A stretch of DNA of 64,000 nucleotides from a bacterium. GTDB lineage: Bacteria; Ratteibacteria; UBA8468; B48-G9; DSTR01. The stretch covers positions 18,017-82,016 of the forward strand of contig JAKPFT010000062.1 of assembly GCA_029551285.1 (NCBI GenBank), given 5' to 3'. Positions 23,613-31,530 of the stretch are shown here, piece by piece. How positions within the stretch are numbered: position 1 is the stretch's first letter; the number at the start of each line of letters is the position of its first letter. The position numbers and the translations under genes were made by a program. Under the pieces are notes generated by a model. It made no database searches. It was not told the DNA's origin and saw only the letters and a program-made list of their open reading frames with translations.

Positions 23613-26260
23613 TGAGCTGTCTGACAGCGAAATGGCGATTGACAGAGCTCATCGTGACCACTTGCCTGACGCTGGTGACAGGTGGCCAGGTTAGTCTTTC
23701 CGCCGGGGTAACTGACCTGCAGGTACAGGGACTGAAATATGCGCCTGTCAGCCAGAAGTTAAGTATCCTGCAACGGCTCCTTGAGGAAAAGAACAAGGTT
23801 TATTTGCCGGAGATAGCCGCCTTACTGGACGACCAGGTTAAAGAAGTTCGCAGCCAGGCTGCTTTCTGCCTGGTGGAGTTTGGCGATAGCACCTGTCTGC
23901 CCGCTTTCCGCAGGGGATTGAACGACACCTGGTGGAAGGTGCGTCTTTACTGTGCCCAGGGGCTGGTGAAACATGGTGACGGTAGCATTGTTCCCGAACT
24001 GTTGAGGTGTCTGGACGATAGTTACTGGCAGGTTCGCTACTACGGAGCCGCTGGTCTGGGAAAGTTTGCTGACGAGGAAGTTCTGGAAGGACTGCTCAGT
24101 CACCTCAGGGATAATAACCCGCAGGTGGTTGAAGAGTTACTCTGGGCATTACACCGTCTCTTCTGGCGAGATGCGGCCCGCTCCCGATTCAAGAAGTTAC
24201 CGGAAGAAAAAATCAGGCCTTTCACCGATCTAATCACGAACAAGGTTACGGCTATCCGCATCCGGTGTCTCTGGGCTATGGAAGCCTCTCAGGACGAAAG
24301 GGTCGTGCCTTTTCTGGTGAAGGCTCTGGACGATGCAGAAGCCGAGGTGCAACTTCGCTCTCTCTGGGCTCTGGAAAGACTCCGGGCAACCCAGGCCAGG
24401 TTTTCTATAGAAAGTCTCTTAGAAAATCCTTCCGTCAAGTTGAGGCTGGAGTCCATTAAAACACTGGTTCGTCTTCACTCCACGGACACCGTTGACGGGT
24501 TGCTTCGCCGTTTAAGAGATCCGGATGAAAATGTTCGCATCTACAGTCTATGGGCCCTGGAGAGAATCAGGGAGCCGGCCAGTTACCCGGAGATTGGACA
24601 GTGTCTGGCTGATTCTTCCCGGCGGGTGAGGGAGTATGCCGCTTCAGTTATCCAGTCGCTGAAAGATGCCCAGTTTCTGCCGGTTCTTCAAAACCTGGTA
24701 AGGGATGAGAAAATACCGGAAGAGACCAGAGTTGTGAGCCTGCAACTAATCGGGGCACTGGGCAATCCGTCGGTGAAGGATTTCTTAATGGAGGAGGTTA
24801 AGAGTGAAAACGCTCCCCTGAGGGCCGAAGCCTTCCGGGCCTGGTTCGGGATAGACCGGTTTGACCGGATGTTACTTAAAGCCCTGTGTTTCGCTGAGAA
24901 GAATGATACTTCGGCCCTGGTGAGGAAGACAGCCTCGCAACTGTTGAAAGATTTAAAGACCGTGTTAACCCGGAACTTAAACAGCGGTGACCGCACTCAG
25001 AGGCAGCAGGCTCTTGAAGTGGCTGAGGAGATTATAGACGCGGCAGAAATGGGTGCGGTACTTAGAGAGATGGGAAAAAGTGAATATCCTGAGGTGAGGG
25101 AAGCCATGGCCCGGCTGGCAGCAATCAGACCCGGTCCGGGGACAACCAGATTGCTTACCGAGATGATGGGTGAACCCAATATTGTCGTAAGAAGATCGGC
25201 TGCCCTGGCGCTGGCGGAACTGAGAGACCGCGCGGCGGTGGGCGTTTTGAAGAGGAATCTCTCCTCGGAGGACCAGGAACTGAGATTAAACTGTGCCTGG
25301 GCTCTGGCCCGTCTGGGAGAAAAGGATGGGGCAACCATCGCCCTGACCGGCCTTCAAAACCCTGATGTTCTTTTCCAGAAGCGGGCGGTGGAGACACTGG
25401 GTTATCTTGGTGACAGTGGAGCGATAGGACCATTATTGAAGGTGATGACGGATTCAGAACTGGAGGTCAAGGCCGCTGCCGGATGGGCTCTGGCCCGTCT
25501 GGGAGAACCTAAGGGAATAGAAATGCTGGTTCGTCTTTCCGAACAATCAGTGGAACCGGTCCGGACCCAGGCTAATAAATATTTGAGCGATTCTGCACTG
25601 CCGTGGCGCTGTCGCCACCTGATTCCTCTTGTCCGCAGCCAGCTGGTCAGGGAAAAGTTGGGTATGAAGGAGGCAACTTACCGACGGATCAAGGTATTAC
25701 CTGTCTCCGGAAGTGTCGTCATTGATGGAAAGGATTCGGAACGTTTCTGGAAGACAATTCCGCCTGAAAATACTTTTATCCTTTCCGGGCCGGAACTTGT
25801 TCCGGCCGATGTCCAGAGCTGGATTAGCTTTGCTTACGATGACAAAAATCTTTATTTCCTCTGTGTGTGCGAAGACCCACAGGCTGACCATCTCACCAGA
25901 TTCAGTCGTGACTTTGTTTCCATTGCTTTGCAGCGTGAAAGCGAAAAGGATCGCTGGTATCAGTTTGTGCTTCACCCTTTCAATGATATTCATTATGCCT
26001 ACATCTGGAAATTTTATCAGGATGATGAAAAGGAAAGATCCTGGACTTCTTCCTGGGAGACGGCGACGACAATCCAGTCGCACCGGTGGCTGGCCGAAGG
26101 AAAAATTCCGCTGGCTGATATTGGGATAACCGGGACACCACCACCAATTTTCTACATTAACATTCATCGGGAGTCTGGACTGCTGGGAACCAGCACTTTT
26201 ACCGGGAGGCTGGATAATTGGGAACAGTTTGGGCTACTAATTTTTGAACCAAAGCCATGA
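23612..26260 (+). CDS. Exported HEAT-repeat protein with C-terminal CBM9-like domain
   Basis: An 882-residue protein. Residues ~8-32 look like a signal peptide (LIVTTCLTLVTGGQVSLSAG). Residues ~35-680 are HEAT/PBS-lyase-type repeats of about 31 residues (for example DAEAEVQLRSLWALERLRA and DPDENVRIYSLWALERIRE). Residues ~695-882 resemble the family 9 carbohydrate-binding/DOMON-like fold: VIDGKDSERFWKT near its start, WISFAYDDKNLYFLCVCEDP, a W-rich middle and LDNWEQFGLLIF at the end. It probably acts at the cell envelope as a protein- and sugar-binding scaffold; no catalytic motif is seen. It is translationally coupled to nnrE upstream and to the beta-propeller gene downstream. Confidence 0.82.
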   Translation: MSCLTAKWRLTELIVTTCLTLVTGGQVSLSAGVTDLQVQGLKYAPVSQKLSILQRLLEEKNKVYLPEIAALLDDQVKEVRSQAAFCLVEFGDSTCLPAFRRGLNDTWWKVRLYCAQGLVKHGDGSIVPELLRCLDDSYWQVRYYGAAGLGKFADEEVLEGLLSHLRDNNPQVVEELLWALHRLFWRDAARSRFKKLPEEKIRPFTDLITNKVTAIRIRCLWAMEASQDERVVPFLVKALDDAEAEVQLRSLWALERLRATQARFSIESLLENPSVKLRLESIKTLVRLHSTDTVDGLLRRLRDPDENVRIYSLWALERIREPASYPEIGQCLADSSRRVREYAASVIQSLKDAQFLPVLQNLVRDEKIPEETRVVSLQLIGALGNPSVKDFLMEEVKSENAPLRAEAFRAWFGIDRFDRMLLKALCFAEKNDTSALVRKTASQLLKDLKTVLTRNLNSGDRTQRQQALEVAEEIIDAAEMGAVLREMGKSEYPEVREAMARLAAIRPGPGTTRLLTEMMGEPNIVVRRSAALALAELRDRAAVGVLKRNLSSEDQELRLNCAWALARLGEKDGATIALTGLQNPDVLFQKRAVETLGYLGDSGAIGPLLKVMTDSELEVKAAAGWALARLGEPKGIEMLVRLSEQSVEPVRTQANKYLSDSALPWRCRHLIPLVRSQLVREKLGMKEATYRRIKVLPVSGSVVIDGKDSERFWKTIPPENTFILSGPELVPADVQSWISFAYDDKNLYFLCVCEDPQADHLTRFSRDFVSIALQRESEKDRWYQFVLHPFNDIHYAYIWKFYQDDEKERSWTSSWETATTIQSHRWLAEGKIPLADIGITGTPPPIFYINIHRESGLLGTSTFTGRLDNWEQFGLLIFEPKP

Positions 26261-28092
26261 GAGAAAAACTGCTCAGTCTGTTTTTGTTGGGTTTGGTTTT
26301 GCCGGCCAGCGGGGCGAACTGGTTTGAAAAAAATCAGGAGCTTCAGGTAATCTATCCTGCTTCTGTGTGGCGGTATGTGGTAAAAGCTAACCAGTGCGAC
26401 GACCGTGGCCAGAGGCAGCAGGCCGATGCGTATCTTCGGCTGGTCCTGCGGCTGACCCAGGAGGCAAAACCTTTTGCTGCCGGTAACTGGCCAAAGAACT
26501 GGCCGTATGACCTGGAGGCGCTGAAACTTTTACGTTACGGCTCACCGGAGGCTTACACCTATCGTTTGATAGGCGATTTTGCGCTGAAATACAATCGCTA
26601 TAAAGAAGCCATTTCCCATTACCGACTTTACCTTGAGAAATCCTACCTTCCGGATGCTTCTGTTATGCAGCAGTTAGCCCTTCTCCTGGAAAGGGAAGGT
26701 CTTTTGCAGGAGGCTCTTCTTACCTGGAGTGACCTGCAGCGCAATCTTGAAATCAACCATTATCATGGTCAACCGGTTTCTTCCCGGACAGTAATCCAGG
26801 CAATGAAACGTCTGGAAACACGTCTGCGCCGAACCCGGATGCTTATCCTTGACGCTGGTTTCAACGATATCCCTGACTATCTTCAAAGCGGCTTCAACCA
26901 GCTTTATCGTGAAACGGTATCTTCGATTAAAGGAATAGAAGTGATTGCTCAGGAAGACCTGACCAGAATTATGACTGAGGAAGCCATTGCTCCGGCGGAA
27001 CTGGAAGATGAGGAAGAACTGGCCCGGGTCGGTAAAATGCTAAATGCCAGTCTGGTGGTTCGTGGTTTTCTTTCTTATCACGAAGCCAACTATCTGCTGC
27101 TCATCAGGCTTTTTGACCCGCAGCGGAAGGTCTGGTTCTCTGAGTATGAGTACAGGAATCAGGATTTTCGTTATTTACCCGTTCTGTTGCGGCGTTTCAC
27201 CTATGCTTTTCTGGAGGAACCTTTACCCGGGGATTTGCTTCTTCCCCAGAGCCAGGTAATGTGGAGCTATGAAACTGATAGTGATATTACCGACATCAGA
27301 GTGTCCAGTGATGGGAATTATCTGATCTGCGGAACAGAAAACGGAACGGTCTATCTCCTGAATCGCAAGGGAAGTGTTATCCTCCGAAAAAAGATGAACG
27401 AGAGAATTACCAAAGTGGGGATTTCTCCTGACGGCCGGTTTGCTTGCTGGGCGTGTCTCAACGGAAAGGTTTACTTCCAGGGGCTGAAGTCTGGAGGTGC
27501 CTGGAACTATCCCTTTGATAACCTGGTGCGAGGGTTGGTTTTGGCCGAGGACGGCTCTTTCCTGAGCGCCGGTGTCAACAATGTTGTTTACTTCCTTGAC
27601 CGCAAAGGTGTGATTTTCTGGAAAAGTGAGCTTGGCAGGTGGATCAGCAGTCTGGCTATTTCTCCGGTGGCCAGCCGGGTAGCCGTCGGTCTTGAGGATG
27701 GAAGTCTGTTGAACTACTCAGAAGAAGGAAACCTGCGCTGGCAGGCCAGGTTAAACGGTCCGGTGGTCAGGCTTAATTTTTCTCCACGGAGTAATTATCT
27801 GGCAGCCGAATCTGATAAGGGAGAAGTCAGTGTCTTTGATGATCAGGGGAAGATAGTTCTTAGCCTGGTACCGGGTGAGGACAAGAAATTTACAGCCTTT
27901 TTCCGGGAGATTATTTCGGCCGTTGTCGGCCGCCGTGGCCAGTACTTCTATTTTCTCTCTCCGGACGGAGAAAAGTTGTGGAATTTTCATGTTGACGAGA
28001 AAACCGCATTTCTGGAGGCAGCCGGAACCGGTGAGAACTTTGTAGCGGGAGCCAATAAGAATATTTTCTACCTGCAGATTAAGTGGGAGTAA
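26257..28092 (+). CDS. Exported TPR / CsgG-FlgO-like / beta-propeller protein
   Basis: A 611-residue protein with a signal peptide (residues 1-20, ending PASGA). Residues ~45-160 contain TPR-like helices (RLIGDFALKYNRYKEAISHYRLYLE). Residues ~185-300 resemble a CsgG/FlgO-like envelope domain (GIEVIAQEDLTRIMTEEAI ... LNASLVVRGFLSYHEANYLLLIRLFD). The last ~285 residues form a WD40/PQQ-type beta-propeller (DITDIRVSSDGNYLICGTENGTVYLLNRKG). The role is unknown; the domain mix suggests an outer-membrane-facing assembly or sensing protein. It overlaps the HEAT-CBM9 gene by ATGA, so the two are likely partners. Confidence 0.8.
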   Translation: MREKLLSLFLLGLVLPASGANWFEKNQELQVIYPASVWRYVVKANQCDDRGQRQQADAYLRLVLRLTQEAKPFAAGNWPKNWPYDLEALKLLRYGSPEAYTYRLIGDFALKYNRYKEAISHYRLYLEKSYLPDASVMQQLALLLEREGLLQEALLTWSDLQRNLEINHYHGQPVSSRTVIQAMKRLETRLRRTRMLILDAGFNDIPDYLQSGFNQLYRETVSSIKGIEVIAQEDLTRIMTEEAIAPAELEDEEELARVGKMLNASLVVRGFLSYHEANYLLLIRLFDPQRKVWFSEYEYRNQDFRYLPVLLRRFTYAFLEEPLPGDLLLPQSQVMWSYETDSDITDIRVSSDGNYLICGTENGTVYLLNRKGSVILRKKMNERITKVGISPDGRFACWACLNGKVYFQGLKSGGAWNYPFDNLVRGLVLAEDGSFLSAGVNNVVYFLDRKGVIFWKSELGRWISSLAISPVASRVAVGLEDGSLLNYSEEGNLRWQARLNGPVVRLNFSPRSNYLAAESDKGEVSVFDDQGKIVLSLVPGEDKKFTAFFREIISAVVGRRGQYFYFLSPDGEKLWNFHVDEKTAFLEAAGTGENFVAGANKNIFYLQIKWE

Positions 28093-28163
28093 ACCAAGGT
28101 ACCATAAGGTTACCCTGAAAGAACTCTGTCGGGTGTCAACCAGCAGAAACATGGAGGAAGAAA

Positions 28164-29177
28164 ATGGTAAAAGTTGGGATTATTGGAGCCGGTTTTATGG
28201 GGACCATGCATGCCACCGTCTACAGCCAGTTCCCGGATGTGAAGGTCGCGGGCATTGCTGATGTTCGCGGGGAAAAAGCCAAATCCCTGGCGGAGAAGTT
28301 TAAGTCCATCCCTTACTATTCCCCCGAAGAACTCCTGAAGAGGGAGGATATCACCATCATTGACATCTGCCTGCCGACATTTCTTCACAGGGAGTATGTG
28401 GTTAAAGCAGCCTCTCTGGGCAAGGATGTCATCTGTGAAAAACCGATTGCTCTGACGGTGGAGGAAGCTGATGAGATGATAAAAGTCTGCGCTGAAAAAA
28501 AGGTGCGCTTTATGGTGGCCCAGGTACTTCGTTTCTGGCCCGAATACCGGTTTCTTAAGGAAGTTTATGACAGAAAAAGGTACGGTGCGTTAAGAACCAT
28601 TTCCTGTCAGCGCCTTTCTGCACCGCCTGCCTGGGGCTGGCAAAACTGGCTGATGGCCGGGGAACGTTCCGGCGGAGCGTTGGTGGACCTGCATATCCAT
28701 GATACTGACTTTCTTCTTTATCTCACCGGTTGCCGTCCAGAAAAGATTTCCTCCCATGGCCGAGCCGAAAATGGAGCCTACAGCCATATTTTTACCCACT
28801 TTGTTTTTCCTGGCGGAGTAATTGCTCAGGTGGAGGGTGGCTGGGACCTGCCAGCCAATTACCCCTTTATCATGGCCTATACGGCTAATTTTGAGAAGGC
28901 CGTGGTGGAATTCAACAGCCGGAGCAATCCAACCGTAACCGTTTACGAAGCCAGCGGCAAGATTGAGCGCCCCAGCTTTGAAACAAAGCGTGCCAACGGA
29001 GTTGAAGGAAATATCAGCGACCTGGGCGGCTACTATTTCGAACTACGCTATTTTATTGAGCATGTGACTCACAACAAACCATTTGGGGTAATCACACCGG
29101 AACAGGCGCGTGAGAGTCTGGCCACTGTTCTGGAAGAAAAGAAATCGGCTGATACCGGCCAGGCGATTTTTCTTTGA
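28164..29177 (+). CDS. Gfo/Idh/MocA-family NAD(P)-dependent oxidoreductase
   Basis: A 337-residue sugar or inositol dehydrogenase-type protein. The N-terminal Rossmann motif VGIIGAGFMGTMHA is followed by DICLPTFLHREYVVKAASLGKDVICEKPIAL with the family Glu-Lys-Pro, and the C-terminal domain carries GGALVDLHIHDTDFLLYL with the catalytic Asp/His region. The substrate cannot be predicted. GGAGGAAG lies a few bases upstream of the ATG. It lies 71 bp after the beta-propeller gene and just before era. Confidence 0.88.
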   Translation: MVKVGIIGAGFMGTMHATVYSQFPDVKVAGIADVRGEKAKSLAEKFKSIPYYSPEELLKREDITIIDICLPTFLHREYVVKAASLGKDVICEKPIALTVEEADEMIKVCAEKKVRFMVAQVLRFWPEYRFLKEVYDRKRYGALRTISCQRLSAPPAWGWQNWLMAGERSGGALVDLHIHDTDFLLYLTGCRPEKISSHGRAENGAYSHIFTHFVFPGGVIAQVEGGWDLPANYPFIMAYTANFEKAVVEFNSRSNPTVTVYEASGKIERPSFETKRANGVEGNISDLGGYYFELRYFIEHVTHNKPFGVITPEQARESLATVLEEKKSADTGQAIFL

Positions 29178-29206
29178 TCGGCTGTTGGGAAAGGGTCCTG
29201 CTCAAG

Positions 29207-30100
29207 ATGAAGTCCGGTTTGGTAACTCTGGCCGGCCGTCCGAACGTTGGCAAATCAACTCTTTTCAATCGGCTGCTGGGGAAAAAGATTTCTATAGTTT
29301 CTCGGCATCCTGCCACCACCAGGCTTCGCCTTCTGGGAGTAACCACCAGCCAACGGGGCCAGATCGTTTTCGTGGACACTCCCGGGTTTGAGTTGCCTCG
29401 TTATCAGTTAGGGCAGCATATGAAGAAAACCGTTATTAATGCCCTTCAGGAAGCGGACCTGGTCCTGATGGTGATTACCGTAAGCGGCTGGAAGAAGGAA
29501 GATGAAGAGGCTCTGGAAGAGATACGCAAACTGAGTAAAAAGGCATTTCTTATTATCAACAAGATTGACTTGCTTCCCAGGAGGGAATTGCTCCTTTCAC
29601 TTATTGATGAAAGCCGGCACCGGTACAACTTTGATGAGATTTATCCCTGTTCAGCCCTTAAGGAGAAGTCATGGGAGAGACTTAGAGAAAAAATCTTTGA
29701 TTTTCTTCCAGAGGGTCCTGTGCTTTTTCCTGAAGAAGAGACGACAGGTAATCTCCCGCGGGAGTATCTGCTGGCAGAAGTCTTAAGAGAGAAGGTTCTC
29801 GCGGAAACATATCAGGAAGTCCCCCAGAGTGTTGCTGTGGAAATTGAGGAAGTTTCTCCGGGCAGAAATAACCCCGGGGTTCTCCTGGTTCAGGCTTCAA
29901 TTATTGTTGACCGGGAACAGTTGAGGCCGATCATTATCGGTCGCGGTGGTTCTAAACTGAAGTCCATCGGGAAAAAGGCCCGGGAAGAAATGGAACAGAT
30001 GCTGGGCCAGCCAGTCTATCTGCAGACCCGGGTTAAGGTGATACCCAGATGGCGAGACAGGCCGGATATCTTTCGCCGGTTCGGGTACGGAGAAGGCTAA
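29207..30100 (+). CDS. era: GTPase Era
   Basis: Era binds 16S rRNA and helps mature the small ribosomal subunit. The 297-residue protein has G1 GRPNVGKST, G3 DTPG, G4 NKID and G5 SALKEKS, and a C-terminal KH domain with IIGRGGSKLKSIGKKAREEME followed by the family end VKVIPRWRDRPDIFRRFGY. I use the ATG at 29207. The TTG at 29174 would overlap the previous stop (TTGA) but adds eleven residues not typical of Era. The stop overlaps the convergent GT2 gene by 4 bp. Confidence 0.94.
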   Translation: MKSGLVTLAGRPNVGKSTLFNRLLGKKISIVSRHPATTRLRLLGVTTSQRGQIVFVDTPGFELPRYQLGQHMKKTVINALQEADLVLMVITVSGWKKEDEEALEEIRKLSKKAFLIINKIDLLPRRELLLSLIDESRHRYNFDEIYPCSALKEKSWERLREKIFDFLPEGPVLFPEEETTGNLPREYLLAEVLREKVLAETYQEVPQSVAVEIEEVSPGRNNPGVLLVQASIIVDREQLRPIIIGRGGSKLKSIGKKAREEMEQMLGQPVYLQTRVKVIPRWRDRPDIFRRFGYGEG

Positions 30101-31530
30101 GCAATCTGGTCACCTTCCGATTTGACGGCGGATTTCTCTGAGAAAAAGAGCGCGTGGGCAGTTTTCTCCCAGAAGTGGGGACAGAGAAAATACTGCCAGA
30201 GACCTTTCCATGCTCCTAAACTCATCAGCACCCAGTAAACAGGACAGAGCAGACTGGCCAGAACCAAACGGTAATATTTTCGTTCCAGACAGCCCAGCAG
30301 ATTAATGGCGATAAACACCAGATTGCCCCAGAGCAGCGCCAGTCCTAAGATATCAAAAACTCCCTGGCTTCTGAACTGGAAAGTTGACCCTTGAAGGGCA
30401 ATCACTTCCCAGAGAAGCAGGAGCCAGGCTACCGGGTTGAAACAGAGCACAAAAAAATTACCCCCGACAATAAGATTAAAATGGAGAAAATTGACTAATC
30501 CGAGACGACGCAACAAATGCCAGGGATGGCGCATATGAACAAAATATGTCTGAATATAACCTTTCACCCAGCGGCTGCGTTGCTTAATCCAGTTCGGTAG
30601 TTGGCTGTTGGCCTCTTCCCAGGTGGTCGTATCCAGAACAGCCGTCCGGTAGCCGGCGCTGAAGATGCGGATACCCAGGTCGCAATCTTCAGTTACATTG
30701 TAAGGGTCCCAGCCTCTTAACTGCTTCAGGACAGCCGTGCGAAAGTGGTTGGAGGTACCGCCCAGCGGGATGGGAGCACCGACACGGCTGATGCCGGGAA
30801 GATAGAGGTCAAACCAGGTGGAATACTCAGCCGTAAACCAGCCGGTGAGAATGTTCTGATAGGGATTGTAATAATTGAGCTTTGCCTGAAGGCAAACGAC
30901 CTGTTCCGGACTGCGCTGAAAACCGAGTACAGCCTTTTTTAGCTGGTCGGGTTCAGGAATATCTTCAGCGTCGTAAATAACAAGGAAGTCACCGCGGGCC
31001 TGAACCAGACCGTAATTAAGAGCCTTACCTTTAGTTTTTGGCGGTTGGTCCGGAACGATGACCAGGCGCCACCATGGCGGCAGGGAGATTTGTTCCAGGG
31101 CCTGTTGGGTTTCGCTATCGTCTTCCTCAAGGATGAGAATAATCTCCAGTTTCTCCCGGGGGTAATCAAGCTTTTCCATGGCCCGATAAAGCTGGGGCAG
31201 GATTTCTTTTTCCCGGTAGAGAGGAAGCAGGATGGTGTAAAACGGCCATTCGTATCTGGAGAGTATTTCCACTTCGGAAATAACTATCTCCTGGCGCCGT
31301 AACAACCCGCTGAAAATGAGAAAAAACTTGTGGAAACAGATCACCGCGTAAATGAGACTGAGAAGATAATGGGGCCAGAAAGAGCCCGTCTGACAGTAGC
31401 GCCAGACAAGTTGACCGCCTAAGAGACAGAGCAGCCCCAGGGTTAGTTTTTGTTCCAGGGTCAGGTTGGTGCGGGCTGTTTCTTCGGGCAGAAGGATGGC
31501 CGGGGGACGATGCTCTCTGTCTAAATTCAT
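30097..31530 (-). CDS. Membrane glycosyltransferase family 2 (processive polysaccharide synthase-like)
   Basis: A 477-residue GT2 protein of the cellulose/poly-GlcNAc synthase type. Two N-terminal membrane helices (residues ~30-80) are followed by the catalytic domain with PFYTILLPLYREKEIL, VIYDAEDIPEPDQL, GGTSNHFRTAVLKQLRGWD, VTEDCDLGIRI (the TED motif) and IKQRSRWVKG (the Q-x-x-RW motif). Three to four more helices follow at the C-terminus. It likely polymerises a sugar and moves it across the membrane. The product sugar is unknown and no PilZ domain is present. It overlaps the secreted glycosidase gene by ATGA. Confidence 0.88.
   Translation of the reverse strand: MNLDREHRPPAILLPEETARTNLTLEQKLTLGLLCLLGGQLVWRYCQTGSFWPHYLLSLIYAVICFHKFFLIFSGLLRRQEIVISEVEILSRYEWPFYTILLPLYREKEILPQLYRAMEKLDYPREKLEIILILEEDDSETQQALEQISLPPWWRLVIVPDQPPKTKGKALNYGLVQARGDFLVIYDAEDIPEPDQLKKAVLGFQRSPEQVVCLQAKLNYYNPYQNILTGWFTAEYSTWFDLYLPGISRVGAPIPLGGTSNHFRTAVLKQLRGWDPYNVTEDCDLGIRIFSAGYRTAVLDTTTWEEANSQLPNWIKQRSRWVKGYIQTYFVHMRHPWHLLRRLGLVNFLHFNLIVGGNFFVLCFNPVAWLLLLWEVIALQGSTFQFRSQGVFDILGLALLWGNLVFIAINLLGCLERKYYRLVLASLLCPVYWVLMSLGAWKGLWQYFLCPHFWEKTAHALFFSEKSAVKSEGDQIA

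Noticed and set aside
25697-26167. Minus-strand ORF of 156 residues antisense to the HEAT-CBM9 gene
   Set aside because: No start site or family features; the plus strand codes for a coherent CBM9-like domain here.
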